This document shows, in pieces, positions 44,797-57,480 of a DNA stretch of 64,000 nt (position 1 is the stretch's first letter; the number at the start of each line of letters is the position of its first letter). The notes beneath the pieces were generated by a model that was given only the letters and a program-made list of their open reading frames with translations, ran no database searches and had not been told where the DNA came from. The stretch is from Colletotrichum lupini. Taxonomy: Eukaryota; Ascomycota; Sordariomycetes; Glomerellales; Glomerellaceae. Where the stretch lies: contig NC_064676.1 in assembly GCF_023278565.1 (NCBI RefSeq), positions 2,232,001 through 2,296,000 on the forward strand. Direction: 5' to 3'. Made by a program: the position numbers and the translations under genes.

Positions 44797-45542
44797 ATGA
44801 TTTGCAGAACGTGCATGCGCCGCGGCGCCTCGGCCTTACCCCGTCTCCAGGCCCCTCGCGCCTCGTCCCTCCTCATCAGACCCTTCTCCCTCTCCGCGCC
44901 CTCAAGAAACGCAGTAGAAGCGCCTGCTGCAGGAGCTGCTGCTCCTGCTACTCCTGCCGCCACCAACGCCAAGGACGCACCCCCGAAGCTCTCCTCGTCC
45001 ACCGCCGACATCCCCGAGGCCGCGGCGCCCATCTCCTCCTGCCCGCCCGGTACCGTCCTCAACGGCCTGAACTACTTCAAGAACAAGACGGACCCCGTCG
45101 CTCTCCCCGATGAGGCGTACCCCGACTGGCTGTGGACGGTCCTCGAGTCCAAGAGCGATGCTGTAGAGTCTACGGATGACCTCGCCGCCGAGATGTTTTG
45201 TACGTTTCCCTTTTCCCACCCAATTTGCCCTGGCTCAAGAAAAAAAACCATGTTGAGTACAACATCTAACATACAAAACGCACAGCCAAGTCCAAGAAGC
45301 AGCGCAAGGCCGCCGCCAAGAAGCAAAAGGCTCTCGAGGCCAAGGTTCTTGCCTCAGGCGACCTCGAGGCCCTCGCACCAAAGGTCCCGCTCCCCCAACA
45401 GTCCATCAACTTGCCCGGAGAGAAGGGTGGCGACGTCGAGCACAACCTCGAGGCGGCGACCAAGAGAGACGAGCTGCGCAAGGCGATGCGCAAGGACCGC
45501 AAGGCCAAGATCAAGGAGTCCAACTACCTCAAGTCCATGTAA
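44797..45542 (+). CDS. Mitochondrial large ribosomal subunit protein mL54 (MRPL37 type)
   Basis: Two exons, 44797..45199 and 45286..45542, encode 219 residues. This is a component of the mitochondrial large ribosomal subunit. The Arg/Ser/Ala-rich N-terminus (MICRTCMRRGASALPRLQ, then RPFSLSAPSR) is a mitochondrial presequence followed by an Ala/Pro linker. The conserved mL54 core is SSCPPGTVLNGLNYFKNK, then ALPDEAYPDWLWTVLE. The C-terminus is Lys-rich (KSKKQRKAAAKKQKALEAK; RKDRKAKIKESNYLKSM), fitting rRNA contact. The 86-nt intron joins EMF to SKSKKQRK in phase 1. Confidence 0.9.
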
Positions 45543-45884
45543 GCGGGGGGTCGTGGTGGCACCGCTGTGGTGGCTTGTTGCATCTTGTATGGTTGCTACG
45601 TATGTGGCAGGAAGGGGTCGAGATTGTGTATCATAGAGAGCTCTCAAGAAGGGGGCTCCTGTACAATATCTACGGTCGTCATGACCGGCTTGTTATATCA
45701 TCACCAAAATATCAACTGGACGAGTAAGACGAACGATGTTCTTAGAGCACTGCGGGCTCTGGTTTCCAATATTAAAAGCTTGTGGGCATGATAACTATAC
45801 ATAGCCGTAGATAAAATTGCTTTGAAGTGGATATTCTTGCCCTTCCATTTGCAATCTTATGTGGGCGCTTAGGGCGCTTCTGCC
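45543..45884. other. Short convergent intergenic region
   Basis: 3' ends of mL54 (plus) and TAF7 (minus) face each other here. No gene is seen. Confidence 0.5.
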
Positions 45885-47369
45885 TTAATCGTCGTCCTCC
45901 TCTTCTTCGTTGATAGACGTTTGCTTGAGCGCCAATTCTGCCCTCAGCTGCTTCAACCTGTCCTCCACACGCTTCCGCAGAATCTTGTTTTGTTGGAGAG
46001 CCTTCTCCTGCTCCTTTTTTGCAATCTCTGCCTTGAGATTCACGATATCTTCTCTGACGGCCTTGATTTCGTCCTGAGGCGGCTTGTCCTCGTCGTCATC
46101 ATCGTCATCGTCGTCGTCGTCGTCATCTTCGTCCTCTTCACTAGCGACGGACTCATCCCCATCACGTGCGTTGGCTGCCGGTGTGCCGGCGTTCATAGTC
46201 ATCGGCGTGGCCCCCTCAACTTGTGTTGCTGGTGTGCCAACCTCAGTCGTGGCCTGGTTCAACTCCTCTTCGAAAGCAGCCTCGAGCTCTGCCTCCAAAT
46301 CGTGGTCATCGTCGTCAAATAGTTCGCCGTTGGCATAGCCCTCAGAGGGGAAGTAGCCGCTGTCATCGGCCTCGCCATCGGCGTCCTGTTCGTCGTCGGA
46401 GTACTCGTCGCCAGACTGCATCTTTCTGTCGTCGATGAACTCATATTTGGAGGACATAGCGGCCGCATCGGCCTGCAAGAGTTTCTTAACCTCGTTCTCC
46501 TTTAATTCGATCTCAGAGCGACTGATGATTTTTGCGAATCTTTGATTCGTTGCGTCGTGCATCGGTGGCGTCAGTCCGTGAGGCCACTTGAAGCCTGGCT
46601 GAATCATCGCAGGTAATGGTGCCTTCTTTGCCTCTTCGTCACTCTTTACAGGCTGGAAGACCAGCAGCATATGGCAGATGTCGGCTGACTTCATGAGCGT
46701 CTTCCGGTCCCAGGACTTCATTCCTTCCGTGATTGTCGGTAGCTCAACCATGACCGCTGCGTACGGTTGGTTTTTGACGACAACGACCGCGCGCCGGCTT
46801 TCGTCGTCGAAAAACTTCATCATTATATCCGCGCCACCATCTTTTCGAGTGAGGCCCACCTTGCCTTCTTCGACGCACTTCCTGACGTATTCGCAATGCT
46901 CTCCTGGCATCATGCGCAAAATGAACTGCTCCTCGATTGTAGGGTCCTTCTCTTGGTCGCTGGCTTCCGAGTCGTAGCCATCACCAGGGGGATGTACTGG
47001 TGGTTTGCCTTTCGACTTGACAACGATGTGACCCGATCTAGGTGTCGATACGTTCGGCGTCTTGAGAAGCTTGATCTTTTTCGAAGACGGTTGGTTTGCG
47101 CCGTCGTCATCTTCGTCTTGTTCCCTCTTCTTCGACTCGATGAGCTTGCTCGTGGGCTTGGATTGACGCCCAGCTTTTGTCTTGATCGGTGTTAGTGCTG
47201 CCGGCCCAGCCGGCGTTGGCGGTTGTGATGATTTGAGTTTAATCTTCATCCCAGAAGGTGTCGAAGCTGTAGGTGTCGCGCCGTTCTGTTCGCTGAATGA
47301 TGTCTGTCGCGAATTCACGCTGAGCTTCAGCTTCGGCCGTGGCGGCGGCGGCGCACTGATGTCTGGCAT
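45885..47369 (-). CDS. taf7: Transcription initiation factor TFIID subunit 7 (TAF7)
   Basis: A single-exon gene of 494 residues. TAF7 is part of the TAF1-TAF7 module of TFIID in RNA polymerase II initiation. The N-terminal 140 residues are basic and disordered, with NLS-like KKIKLLK. The TAFII55 domain runs from about 145 to 300 (EEQFILRMMPGEHCEYVRKCV, DGGADIMMKFF, YAAVMVELPTITEGMKSWD, SADICHMLLVFQP, KWPHGLTPPMHDA). An acidic region follows, including a run of about 13 aspartates near 420, then a C-terminal coiled coil (KAEIAKKEQEKALQQNKILRK). The domain order matches fungal TAF7. Confidence 0.94.
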   Translation of the reverse strand: MPDISAPPPPRPKLKLSVNSRQTSFSEQNGATPTASTPSGMKIKLKSSQPPTPAGPAALTPIKTKAGRQSKPTSKLIESKKREQDEDDDGANQPSSKKIKLLKTPNVSTPRSGHIVVKSKGKPPVHPPGDGYDSEASDQEKDPTIEEQFILRMMPGEHCEYVRKCVEEGKVGLTRKDGGADIMMKFFDDESRRAVVVVKNQPYAAVMVELPTITEGMKSWDRKTLMKSADICHMLLVFQPVKSDEEAKKAPLPAMIQPGFKWPHGLTPPMHDATNQRFAKIISRSEIELKENEVKKLLQADAAAMSSKYEFIDDRKMQSGDEYSDDEQDADGEADDSGYFPSEGYANGELFDDDDHDLEAELEAAFEEELNQATTEVGTPATQVEGATPMTMNAGTPAANARDGDESVASEEDEDDDDDDDDDDDDEDKPPQDEIKAVREDIVNLKAEIAKKEQEKALQQNKILRKRVEDRLKQLRAELALKQTSINEEEEDDD

Positions 47370-48200
47370 CTTTCAAGGTCGCTCGTCGAAAGTATTACGG
47401 GTGTTCGCAGTAAGGTATTTCTGTTTGTCGCATCCAGGGGGTATAGTCAGAGTTAAGAGAAGGATTTCGTTTGTGTAGATCGGAAAGGCAGGCGCGCCTC
47501 GATCTTCGCGGGGAGGTTAAGTGGAGCGCATACGGGATCCCTTTCTGATTGAAGGCGCGGGAAACAATGTTCAAGGACTCGTTGAATCAAGTGTGCCGGA
47601 GTTGTCGCCTTGGAGAAACTCTTGGCAGATCCGTACGCAATAGAATTCTTGGGTAGAGATTCGAAGGTGCGTGCATCAAGACCGGAGGCGCAAAGTTAGA
47701 AGCGGAAGTTGAGATCCATGGGTAATAAGGTACCTTAGGTCCTAGCTGACCACGGTACTTACGCAGTAGAAAGGTACCCGCACCCTGGAAAGTAGCTAAC
47801 TTTGAGCAAGACCAGCCTTGCAGGTCGCGTGTGGTGAGTGGAAGCTTTAGCGTGACAAACGCTGGCGGCATGGTGCACAGACCCGACTGCTCCTTCAGGC
47901 AATGGAACCAACCGCATTCACTTCAATCACCTTACTGGAGACGTTGCGGTCGAACGGATACTCAGATCCATCTTGGTACGGAGTCACAGACTACGTAAGG
48001 TAGTTGGTTGAAAGCAAGTCTTTTTCAGTATCTAACTAGGATAAATATGAGCTCTGTTGCCACGCTACCTGTTAAGTTCCATCATCGCTATTTTCTCATC
48101 AAACATTGCGTCCTCTTCTACTTGCCTTCTATTGGCCGACAACCATTCTATCAATGTGCTTCACCCAAAGATCGAATGTTCTGCGCTTTGAGCCTGCGTC
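47370..48200. other. Intergenic, 0.83 kb
   Basis: Upstream region of TAF7 and 3' region of the coiled-coil protein gene. An AAGGTACCTTAGG motif lies near 47728. No gene is seen. Confidence 0.4.
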
Positions 48201-49248
48201 TCACTCCAAATCATCTCGCAGCTTCGGGTCATCAACAACCTGACTGATATCTTCCCACTGGAGCTCATTCCCTATGGCAATGAATCGGGATCCTTTACGG
48301 GTCTTGAGTTTCCGAACTGAGCCAGAAAACTGTTTCAAGAGGTTATCCTGCACAGAATTGGAAATTCCTTCGTCTTCAATGCCCTGAATAAAATCGTTGA
48401 TGAATTTCCTCAAATCGTTGCCCCTCCTGCGAGGCGCTCGGTAGTACTCATCCATTTTGCCTTGCTTGTATCTCTGGAAGATCTCGAATTGCGTTGGGAG
48501 GCGCTTGGGAGCATTGGACTTTGCCGGTTTGGACTTGGGGGCTCTAGACTTGGATTGTTCGGGGACCAATTTAACGCGTCTCTTCGGTTGCTGTTGAGAC
48601 TTGGGCGGCGCTGAGATAGGCTCCTCACTGTCGACAGCTCGAGGCCTCTTTCTGACAACAGCCCGAACTAACACATGTCAGCTTCGTACTCTGTGTTTTG
48701 GGATTTGGATTTCCTACAGTTATCTGGGTCATCCTGCGTCGCCTGCAAGGACTGCTCAGCGACGAGTTGTGCAACCTTGCGGTCCAAAGCCGCCCTCTCT
48801 TCATCGCCCTGGAAGAGCCTATCTGCAAAAGCTCTAAGCTCTTCCTCCTGCTTCCGGATCTTTCCCTCTGCTGCTGCATAGTGATTGTTCAGTTCGGCTC
48901 CCAGATCATCCAGTCGCTTGGGCATGGGCTGCAGCTCCTGCAGCCTCGTCTCGCTGTTTTTGTTCGTCTCGTCGCTCTTCTCCTGGCGACGAGAAATGTC
49001 ATCAAGAGCACGACGCATGGTCATGAGCTCTTGATAGATGACAATGTGGCTCATGCCAAAGGCCATCTGGGTTGCGGGAATGGTATTAGTTGCAGCGGCA
49101 CCATTGTTCTGCATGTACCGTGACGTATTAGAACCAACGGCATCACACAAAGAGCTCTACTGTTGCTTACAGACGGTCCGGCAGGGGCAGCTGTGTGTTC
49201 GAGGTTCGACGCTGTAGCTGACCGTTTCTTCGACGTTGCCGGCGGCAT
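48201..49248 (-). CDS. Nuclear-type coiled-coil protein, 311 residues, unknown
   Basis: Three exons: 49248..49171, 49108..48718 and 48667..48201. The 50-nt second intron (donor GTAGGA, acceptor GTTAG) is supported because without it the frame stops at once, and with it two long coding frames join in phase. After a Thr/Ala-rich start (MPPATSKKRSATASN), a coiled coil runs from about 45 to 150 (MTMRRALDDISRRQEKSDE, GKIRKQEEELRAFADRLF). A basic Lys/Arg/Pro-rich segment (VVRKRPRAVDSEE, KRRVKLVPEQSKSRAPKSK) follows, then a compact C-terminal domain of about 90 residues (FEIFQRYKQGKMDEYYRAP, RKFINDFIQGIEDEG, FIAIGNELQWEDIS). The basic tracts suggest a nuclear protein. No family is recognised. Confidence 0.75.
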
Positions 49249-49741
49249 TGTGATGGTTGTGGCTTCTCCTGGTTTATGTAAGAGAATAGGAAGGCACCGA
49301 GAGGAATGACGTGATAGAAGAACACACACAGAAGTGGTTGGCCAGGACAGAAGAGAGGAACGTCGAGCCGGTTGATGATATACAGAATGAGGGCTGAAGA
49401 ACCGCCTGCGTCTTGTTTGGCGATGTGTGGAAAGGGGTTGAAAAGAAAGGAGGGCTTCGATTGCTCCCACAGAAGTCGGGGATGGCAGGTCAGGTGTCTG
49501 GTTCCAGGGTTTGCATGGCGTCGGAGGAAGTCAGGGCAGGTGCGAGAAGGTTCCTACCATTCCCAGATGTTCGTTGTGGGAAGGAGCCCAAGCCAGTCAT
49601 TCATGCACCTGCTCTTCCTTGGGAAAGCTGAATCTAGAAGGGGCTCGAGGCATTCAGTGGCTTTTAACGATCATGTGTATTAGCTTAAACTCCTACTGCA
49701 ACTTAGGTATCGCGTACTGGAAACTTGCAAAAGGCCTCCTC
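49249..49741. other. Intergenic, 0.5 kb
   Basis: Promoter of the coiled-coil protein gene and 3' region of the DUF3074 gene. No gene is seen. Confidence 0.4.
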
Positions 49742-50851
49742 TCATGCGTGTACCTGGCCATTTGTCCCCGATCCTCCTCCATTCGTACTTCCTGCCGCTG
49801 GCTCTTTCCCATTCCTCGAAGACACGCCTTGCCTCGAAGTGCGACCACCCTGCATCGAAGACTCGGCATCCTCCAAAGTCATAGACGGCTTGCGGTTCGG
49901 GATCTCACTCCCTCCACCGTTCCCCTTGACGGCAGTCCACTTCCCTACGCTCGTTCCCTTCTCCCGCTCCTCAGCAATCCAGCCTAGAAACAGCGCAACG
50001 TCCTTAGCCACCACGCCAATGACGGCCTTTGCCTGAATCCACGCAGGCAGCACCCCCTTCGCGTCCGACGCCGTAGCCATAATCCATTCAATCGCCCCCG
50101 TCGGCAGCTTTCGAACCCTCTCGACGCTCACGTACGCGCCCACAACCACGCCCTTCTCCTTGACGAGCTTCCCGTGCTCCGACGCAGCTAGGTCCGAGAC
50201 GGGTATCGACACCACGACGAACTCGTCCACCGCACCCTTGGCCCTGGCCGAGATAATGAGCACGGGGAACACGCGGTTCTTGAGCGGCATCCCGAGCTTA
50301 TGCTTGATCTCCGACACCCCAATCTTGAAATTCTCCCACGACAACCCGCCCTCGTCAACGACGATACCGCTGCAATCCCACGCGAGCGCCTCCCGCGCCT
50401 CCATCACGTTGGGCGTAAACGCCTTCTCGGCCTCGACGTGGTCGTCCTTGAAACACTTGACAAACTCCTCCCACGCCGCCGTCCCCTTGCCCGGCCGATC
50501 TTTGTGGATGCTCCGCCGGCACGCCCACGTCTCGCTCGCGACCGAGCTGCTGTTGGGCAGCTGGTTCCTCGCCGCCTCCTTCTCCAGCTCCGCCGCGGGC
50601 ACGATGCGCTCGTACAGCTCCACGGGCGCCGTCGACTCGGGAAACGTCTTTGTGCCCTTGGCCTTCCACTCATTGGGGCGCGCCGTGCCGTCCTTGGGCG
50701 CCACGGCGTCGATGAACGGAACGGCTTCTTGGAGCACGGCGATGAGAAACGGCGCCAAGTCCGCCGTCGTGGCGCTCGGCGCCGGGAGCTGCTCCGTCCG
50801 GAGGCCCCATAGGCGGACCAGGGGTCCCAGGTTTTCGTCCTCAGTGTTCAT
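49742..50851 (-). CDS. DUF3074 (START-like) protein
   Basis: A single-exon gene of 369 residues. The fungal DUF3074 family has a START-like fold, suggesting a hydrophobic-ligand pocket, but no biochemical role is established to my knowledge. Visible segments: a charged N-terminal region with ETWACRRSIHKDRPGKGTA, the central beta strands SWENFKIGVSEIKHKLG, RVFPVLIISARA and EFVVVSIPVSDL, then VVGAYVSVERVRKLPTG, IEWIMATASDAKGVLPAWIQ and a final helix KDVALFLGWIAEEREK, as expected of START-type domains. The last 60 residues are Gly/Ser-rich and disordered. There is no signal peptide. Start 50851 is the first ATG. Confidence 0.8.
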   Translation of the reverse strand: MNTEDENLGPLVRLWGLRTEQLPAPSATTADLAPFLIAVLQEAVPFIDAVAPKDGTARPNEWKAKGTKTFPESTAPVELYERIVPAAELEKEAARNQLPNSSSVASETWACRRSIHKDRPGKGTAAWEEFVKCFKDDHVEAEKAFTPNVMEAREALAWDCSGIVVDEGGLSWENFKIGVSEIKHKLGMPLKNRVFPVLIISARAKGAVDEFVVVSIPVSDLAASEHGKLVKEKGVVVGAYVSVERVRKLPTGAIEWIMATASDAKGVLPAWIQAKAVIGVVAKDVALFLGWIAEEREKGTSVGKWTAVKGNGGGSEIPNRKPSMTLEDAESSMQGGRTSRQGVSSRNGKEPAAGSTNGGGSGTNGQVHA

Positions 50852-51685
50852 TCCGGCAAGGTCCGGGGGTTTGTTGTACGCCTAAGCTTCTGACTTTATG
50901 AGACTGTAGATCCTGGTTGTCATACGAGTAATGCGTGCTTCCGTCGCAAAGAGCTCAAGGTCCCCCTAATCCTGTCACAATCGCAAATTCCCGACGGGTT
51001 TCTTATATGAGACGGGTAGATCGGAACGCAGTCTGTGGGTTAAGTAGATGTTGGCTACGCGACGTCAGTGAGCAAAACTCAAAACCCCACGTTTGGTACG
51101 CGGCTGTTCGTCTGGCGATTGCGCGAGGTGGTTTGACAGTGACGATGTCAAAGAATAAAGCTCAAGCTCAAGCTCCAGCTCCAGCTTTGGGATGAGTGTG
51201 AGGGGAGGAGAGGGATGCGAGGGGGAAGGGCGGAAGGGGATAGCTATACCTAGCTGTCTGAGACGTCCTTGCCAGGTTCGCCGCACTGACCTTGAAACAA
51301 AACCAGGCCGATCAGCCGGACCACTCAGCGACGCACTCGATTGTCGTTATCACCACTCTCAGTCATGTCAGGACCCCGCAAGCTACCAATGCTGGGCTAC
51401 CATGCTCCAAGTGCATAATTATTCTCCGAAATCTTCTTTACTGGAAAAAAGATCCATGGTCTGCACTGGTTGGTGGATGGCCGGTTGGATGGATAGTCGT
51501 GATGTCATAACGGTCTTTTGTATTAATATTATTCGGTGGTGACCGTCTAGTCTGCCACCTTCTGGCGCCGTAGCGCTGTCATGTCTAAGTCTCTTTTATC
51601 CCTCTTTACCATGTGATATATAGTCATAATGGCTTGCAATGTACAGTCCTCAACCCAGAATCCCTCCTTTGAAAATACTCATCAT
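50852..51685. other. Intergenic, 0.83 kb
   Basis: Upstream region of the DUF3074 gene and 3' region of CYP51. AGCTCAAGCTCAAGCTCCAGCTCCAGCT-like short tandem repeats lie near 51160-51190. No gene is seen. Confidence 0.4.
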
Positions 51686-53404
<1,719 letters not shown>

Positions 53405-53652
53405 ACTGGGCAGATGAGGGTCTGAGGACAGAGGATGCGTCAATCGAAATGATCTGGCGCGGTTGTCGAGGTTGCCTGTGTTTTCGAGAGCAGTGACCGC
53501 ACGCACAAGTCGAATATCAGTGGCACGAAGAAAGTGGAAGGCATCGAGAAGGGGGGTCCAGCAGTGGTTTTAAATTATCCATTAATGAGATTAGATACCT
53601 GCCGCGTTTTGTTGGGTTCCACATTTTCTTTGCGTAACCAAGGAGCACCACT

Positions 53653-53690
53653 ACCTTACGTCTGTGTGCGCCTACCTTACCTCACCTTAC
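53653..53690. repeat. Three ACCTTAC repeats upstream of CYP51
   Basis: ACCTTAC occurs at 53653, 53674 and 53684. It belongs to the same A/GGTAAGGT-type motif set scattered through the window. A role in CYP51 regulation is conjecture. Confidence 0.4.
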
Positions 53691-56199
53691 CTGGCCAGCT
53701 AGCAGCTAGGCCAATGTACCTAAGTATCCGTTGCATAGCGGCCATGGCTAAGGTAGGCGGTCAAGCATTTCGCATGTCAAAAATTGTCGTGGAGCCAACA
53801 AGCTGTGACATCTGGCCACCCGAATCGATTTTGAGGCGTCTGTCACAGGGTTTCTAGCGCATTATGGCAGAGAAAGCCGCGCCGCAACCTCTTCTTCCTT
53901 TTGCTTTCTGCCCTTTCTTTCCCATGTTTGCTTCCACGAGATGCCAGGTGCCCCCCCAGTGGCCCCCTTTCCACTCGGAAGCACCTGTGCGTCCCTGTTG
54001 GTCGTTGCGCCAGAAAATCGGGAACAGGGGAGGGACCAATCGGTGGCACCAGCAGCTCATCCAATGACGGGCCGTTCGTATTCGTATCTGGAGACCCTCC
54101 CTGCCTATTCGAGCAATGGGAGATGGGAATGATTCGATGTGTGCTCCAATTCCCCAGACTCTGGAAACCACCTTTGAACGCGATCAAGCCATTTCAAAAT
54201 TGCCTCGCTGGTGTCGTCAGTTTTGTCATTGCATGCTGCTGTTATTGATTTCTTACCTCTTTACCATCTTCAGGGGTTCTGGGCTGGATCCTCTTCTTTG
54301 CTTCTCATTTGTTTCCAACCCACCTCAGCCCAGCCCATCCGTGCCATCCATCCCACTTTGCTTGACGAAAATCTGCGAATCCTTCCGAGGCAGGTACCAG
54401 AGAAGCAGAGAAAAACGGTCTGGCCACTCACATGTGCTCAATTGACAACCCTGGCAACCCGAATAAGAACTCGAGCGGCTCATGCCGTCCACCTCTCCGA
54501 TGTCCACTATCATTGCCTGCGCCTCCTAACGCGTACTTGTTTCTCATACAGTCTTCAGCTACACAAGGGAAATGAATAGCAGCATATGTCTGGAAGCTCA
54601 AGGTCTTATCTGCGAGGAAGCTCATGTCATCTCAAAAGTAAGTATGGACGTAGATGAGGGGCTGCTATTTACCCCTCCATGAGTCCATTCCTCCTCTCAT
54701 TCTGAATTCACTGAGCTAGGAGTCTAGTCTCTCGAGCCACGGGCAGTACAGGCGTATTGGCATCATCTGACTAATGCACCACAACGGTCTTAGCAAGACA
54801 TCCTTGCACAACAGGTTTCGACGACTAAGTGAAGGCCACATCCGTTCGAAATCACTGTAGAACCTCACTATACTCATTGTTGCATCCTTACAGATGGGAA
54901 GTCCATTATCGTTGCTACATGTCTGCAAGCGGTGCCACTTTGCCAATCGTCCTATGAAGCATAGATCTTCCTAGATAGCAATAGCCAGACGAACACACGA
55001 TCTCTGCGATCGAGCTCTGCTTGACACTTGTTGCGGGGTCATGGGCAACCAGCAAGTGGCAGTCTACCTACTGCGAGGGACGAGGAGGGTGCCGTTAACA
55101 ACGATTACCTTTCAACTGATCATGATAGATAAGTAGAAAGAAGCATTGCCGAAGTATCCTTGAACTCTTGTTAGCTTATGACTTGCTGGGTGGTGACGCA
55201 TGGTGCAAGTCGTCGCGCCAAATTGATCGAGTATGTTCATGTTGCTCGCAACAACTCCGGCGCCGACTCTTATGAATGGGCTCAGCTTTGACTGTTGGCA
55301 TGAATCAAAGATCAAGGATGCTAGACTCGTCTTATTAATTTTGTCAAGTCGAAGACTCATCGCAGCGACGGACTCTACAACCGGGTCAATGTTTCAAACG
55401 CAAGTAACGGAAGGGAAATTTGGACGCATGTGCCGGCGGCATTCATTCGATGGTGTTTCTTCAGGAGTGAATCACCTTCGAAAAGAGCAGTATCGACCCC
55501 GTTGCGACGCGACACAATAACAAGCTCACCCATAAGCTGAATATAAGCGAAGAACATTCATGTTATATCCCTGCGTTACGAAGATACGATACAATCGGTA
55601 TATAATGAGAAACCGCCAACGGCCTTATCGTTACGCGAAACTCGGCCCAAGACGGGAAAGGGCTGACAGATTCTCATACATAGGGTGGGGGCTGGGGCTG
55701 GGCTCCGGCCTTGGGCGAGGCGGACAGGTTGCCCGCTCGGAGCACTAGAGTAGATTTCATGTCAGCAACATGAAAACAGAGTAAATTAAAGGGCATTAAT
55801 GCAGAATGAAGAAACGTACAGGTAACCGCCTTAGTGACATATGCGAGGGCGATAAGCGGAGGGCAAACTAGGTCCTGGTGCTATAAGAGGATCTATTTGG
55901 CTGGCTGGACGCATTCCTCTCGGCCAGAAGATGGTGTCGTGTCAGTCGAGCTCTTTTACTAAAGCACAACAGTGTTATCCGAACCTGATTCTGGTGCTCA
56001 TGGCTGCTGCTGTCGTGCAAGACATTCCTTCAGCACTTCGTGTCGATCATCACCAGCTATACTAAGCATATTCCATGGAGAATACATCACCAAACTTGAC
56101 GGCGACTTCTGTACCGTTCACTACATCTGTCGCCTACATGATATTTTGATAACCTCACGAAGCCAGATAAACGCCCACCCATAACTCATGGCGAATTGC

Positions 56200-56232
56200 T
56201 CAGCAACTTGTCAGCAACTTGTCAGCAAGTTG
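56200..56232. repeat. Three tandem copies of an 11-mer
   Basis: TCAGCAACTTG is repeated three times, the last copy with one change (AAGTTG). Confidence 0.7.
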
Positions 56233-57480
56233 CCATCCGACATATTTCTCTGTGCCTGGGACGAGTATTACACGGCACCGTGTCTCCTATTTAAACCGTC
56301 ATCGCAGGCCACATCTCTTGACCCTTTCAGATTTATCAGGCCCATATCAAGGAAGTCTTGTGCTTGCATGATTGGTATTGGAGGGCAGGGTATGCGAAAA
56401 TGTCAGCGCCCTTGTGGTCGAACGCGTTCGGCCGCAGAGTCCCGGATGCCCGTTGAGTCACGACCATCGCCCATCGTGGGAAACACTCGTCACCAGAGTG
56501 CCTTTTCCTGTTGCCCGACGATACCCGGGTAGTCATTCTTGAGTCGTAAAAAGCTGTAGTAGCGTTTGCCAGCGACGGACGACGCACCCAGAAGCGACTT
56601 GCAAAAGCCCACATGGTCCGTCGCATGCTTCTTACAGAGTTCCTAGAAAAAGCAGGAATGGCAAGGATATGACGCATGTCATGCCCTGTCCTCGACCCTT
56701 CTGCCTCAATACATGAGAAAGACTACAACATAGACAATAGCGATCTCTTGTCACAGACAAGATAGTAAAATGCTCACAAAGCCTGTCTGGACAGCATGTT
56801 GCAAAGTTGACATATGACGGTGCCAAATGTTACTATGCTTGTTCATGGGACCAGTCTTACCTACAGTTACAAGGTCAGGAGATTACCGCTTTGTCAAGAT
56901 ATTGGTCTGAAAGGGCACGAGTACTGTATGGCGGATGGTGTTTATCACATACCTCATAGCAACATAATCAAGTTTCCTTGGTAGCATAAGTACTCATCAA
57001 GACATGATCAAATCACACGGAGAACAAGCTAAAGTTTAGAGAGATGTCTTTCTTAAGACATTGATTCTTGCTATCTAGCGTCTAGACTATAAAGTCTGCG
57101 CTCCTTGTTTGATGTTTGTCTGGTTGTTTTTTGTGTAATATAATTAGTTGATGCAGTAACGACTGTCGGCCATGGCAATCCGCCAGCCCTGAATGCATGC
57201 AGTTGGTTATGATATAAACAAATCAAACTGCAGAGGTATCTCTTTTGTGTAAAAACCCAGAAAGGAAGAATCCACGCCAGAAATGAAAAAGAGGAAAACA
57301 GAGAAAAAAAAACAAGCAAGGTACTTTTTGCCTTTGTTTGCTTTGGACGCCGTAAACACCGGAAACCATGCTATGATGAAAAATAGTTGAATGCTTTCCT
57401 CATGGCCCGAAATATACAAGCCATGCATGCACTTCCTTTATTGTTTCTGTAGGAATGTAGGCGGCAGTCATCGGGGTAGC

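Larger units (their letters stand above)
53405..57480. other. Gene-free stretch, 4.1 kb
   Basis: The first few hundred bases are the CYP51 upstream region. From about 53.9 to 57.4 kb I find only short frames (under 120 codons) without protein-like features, plus a small 11-mer tandem repeat at 56.2 kb. The last 400 bases are the 3' region of the FUT8-like gene. Confidence 0.4.
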
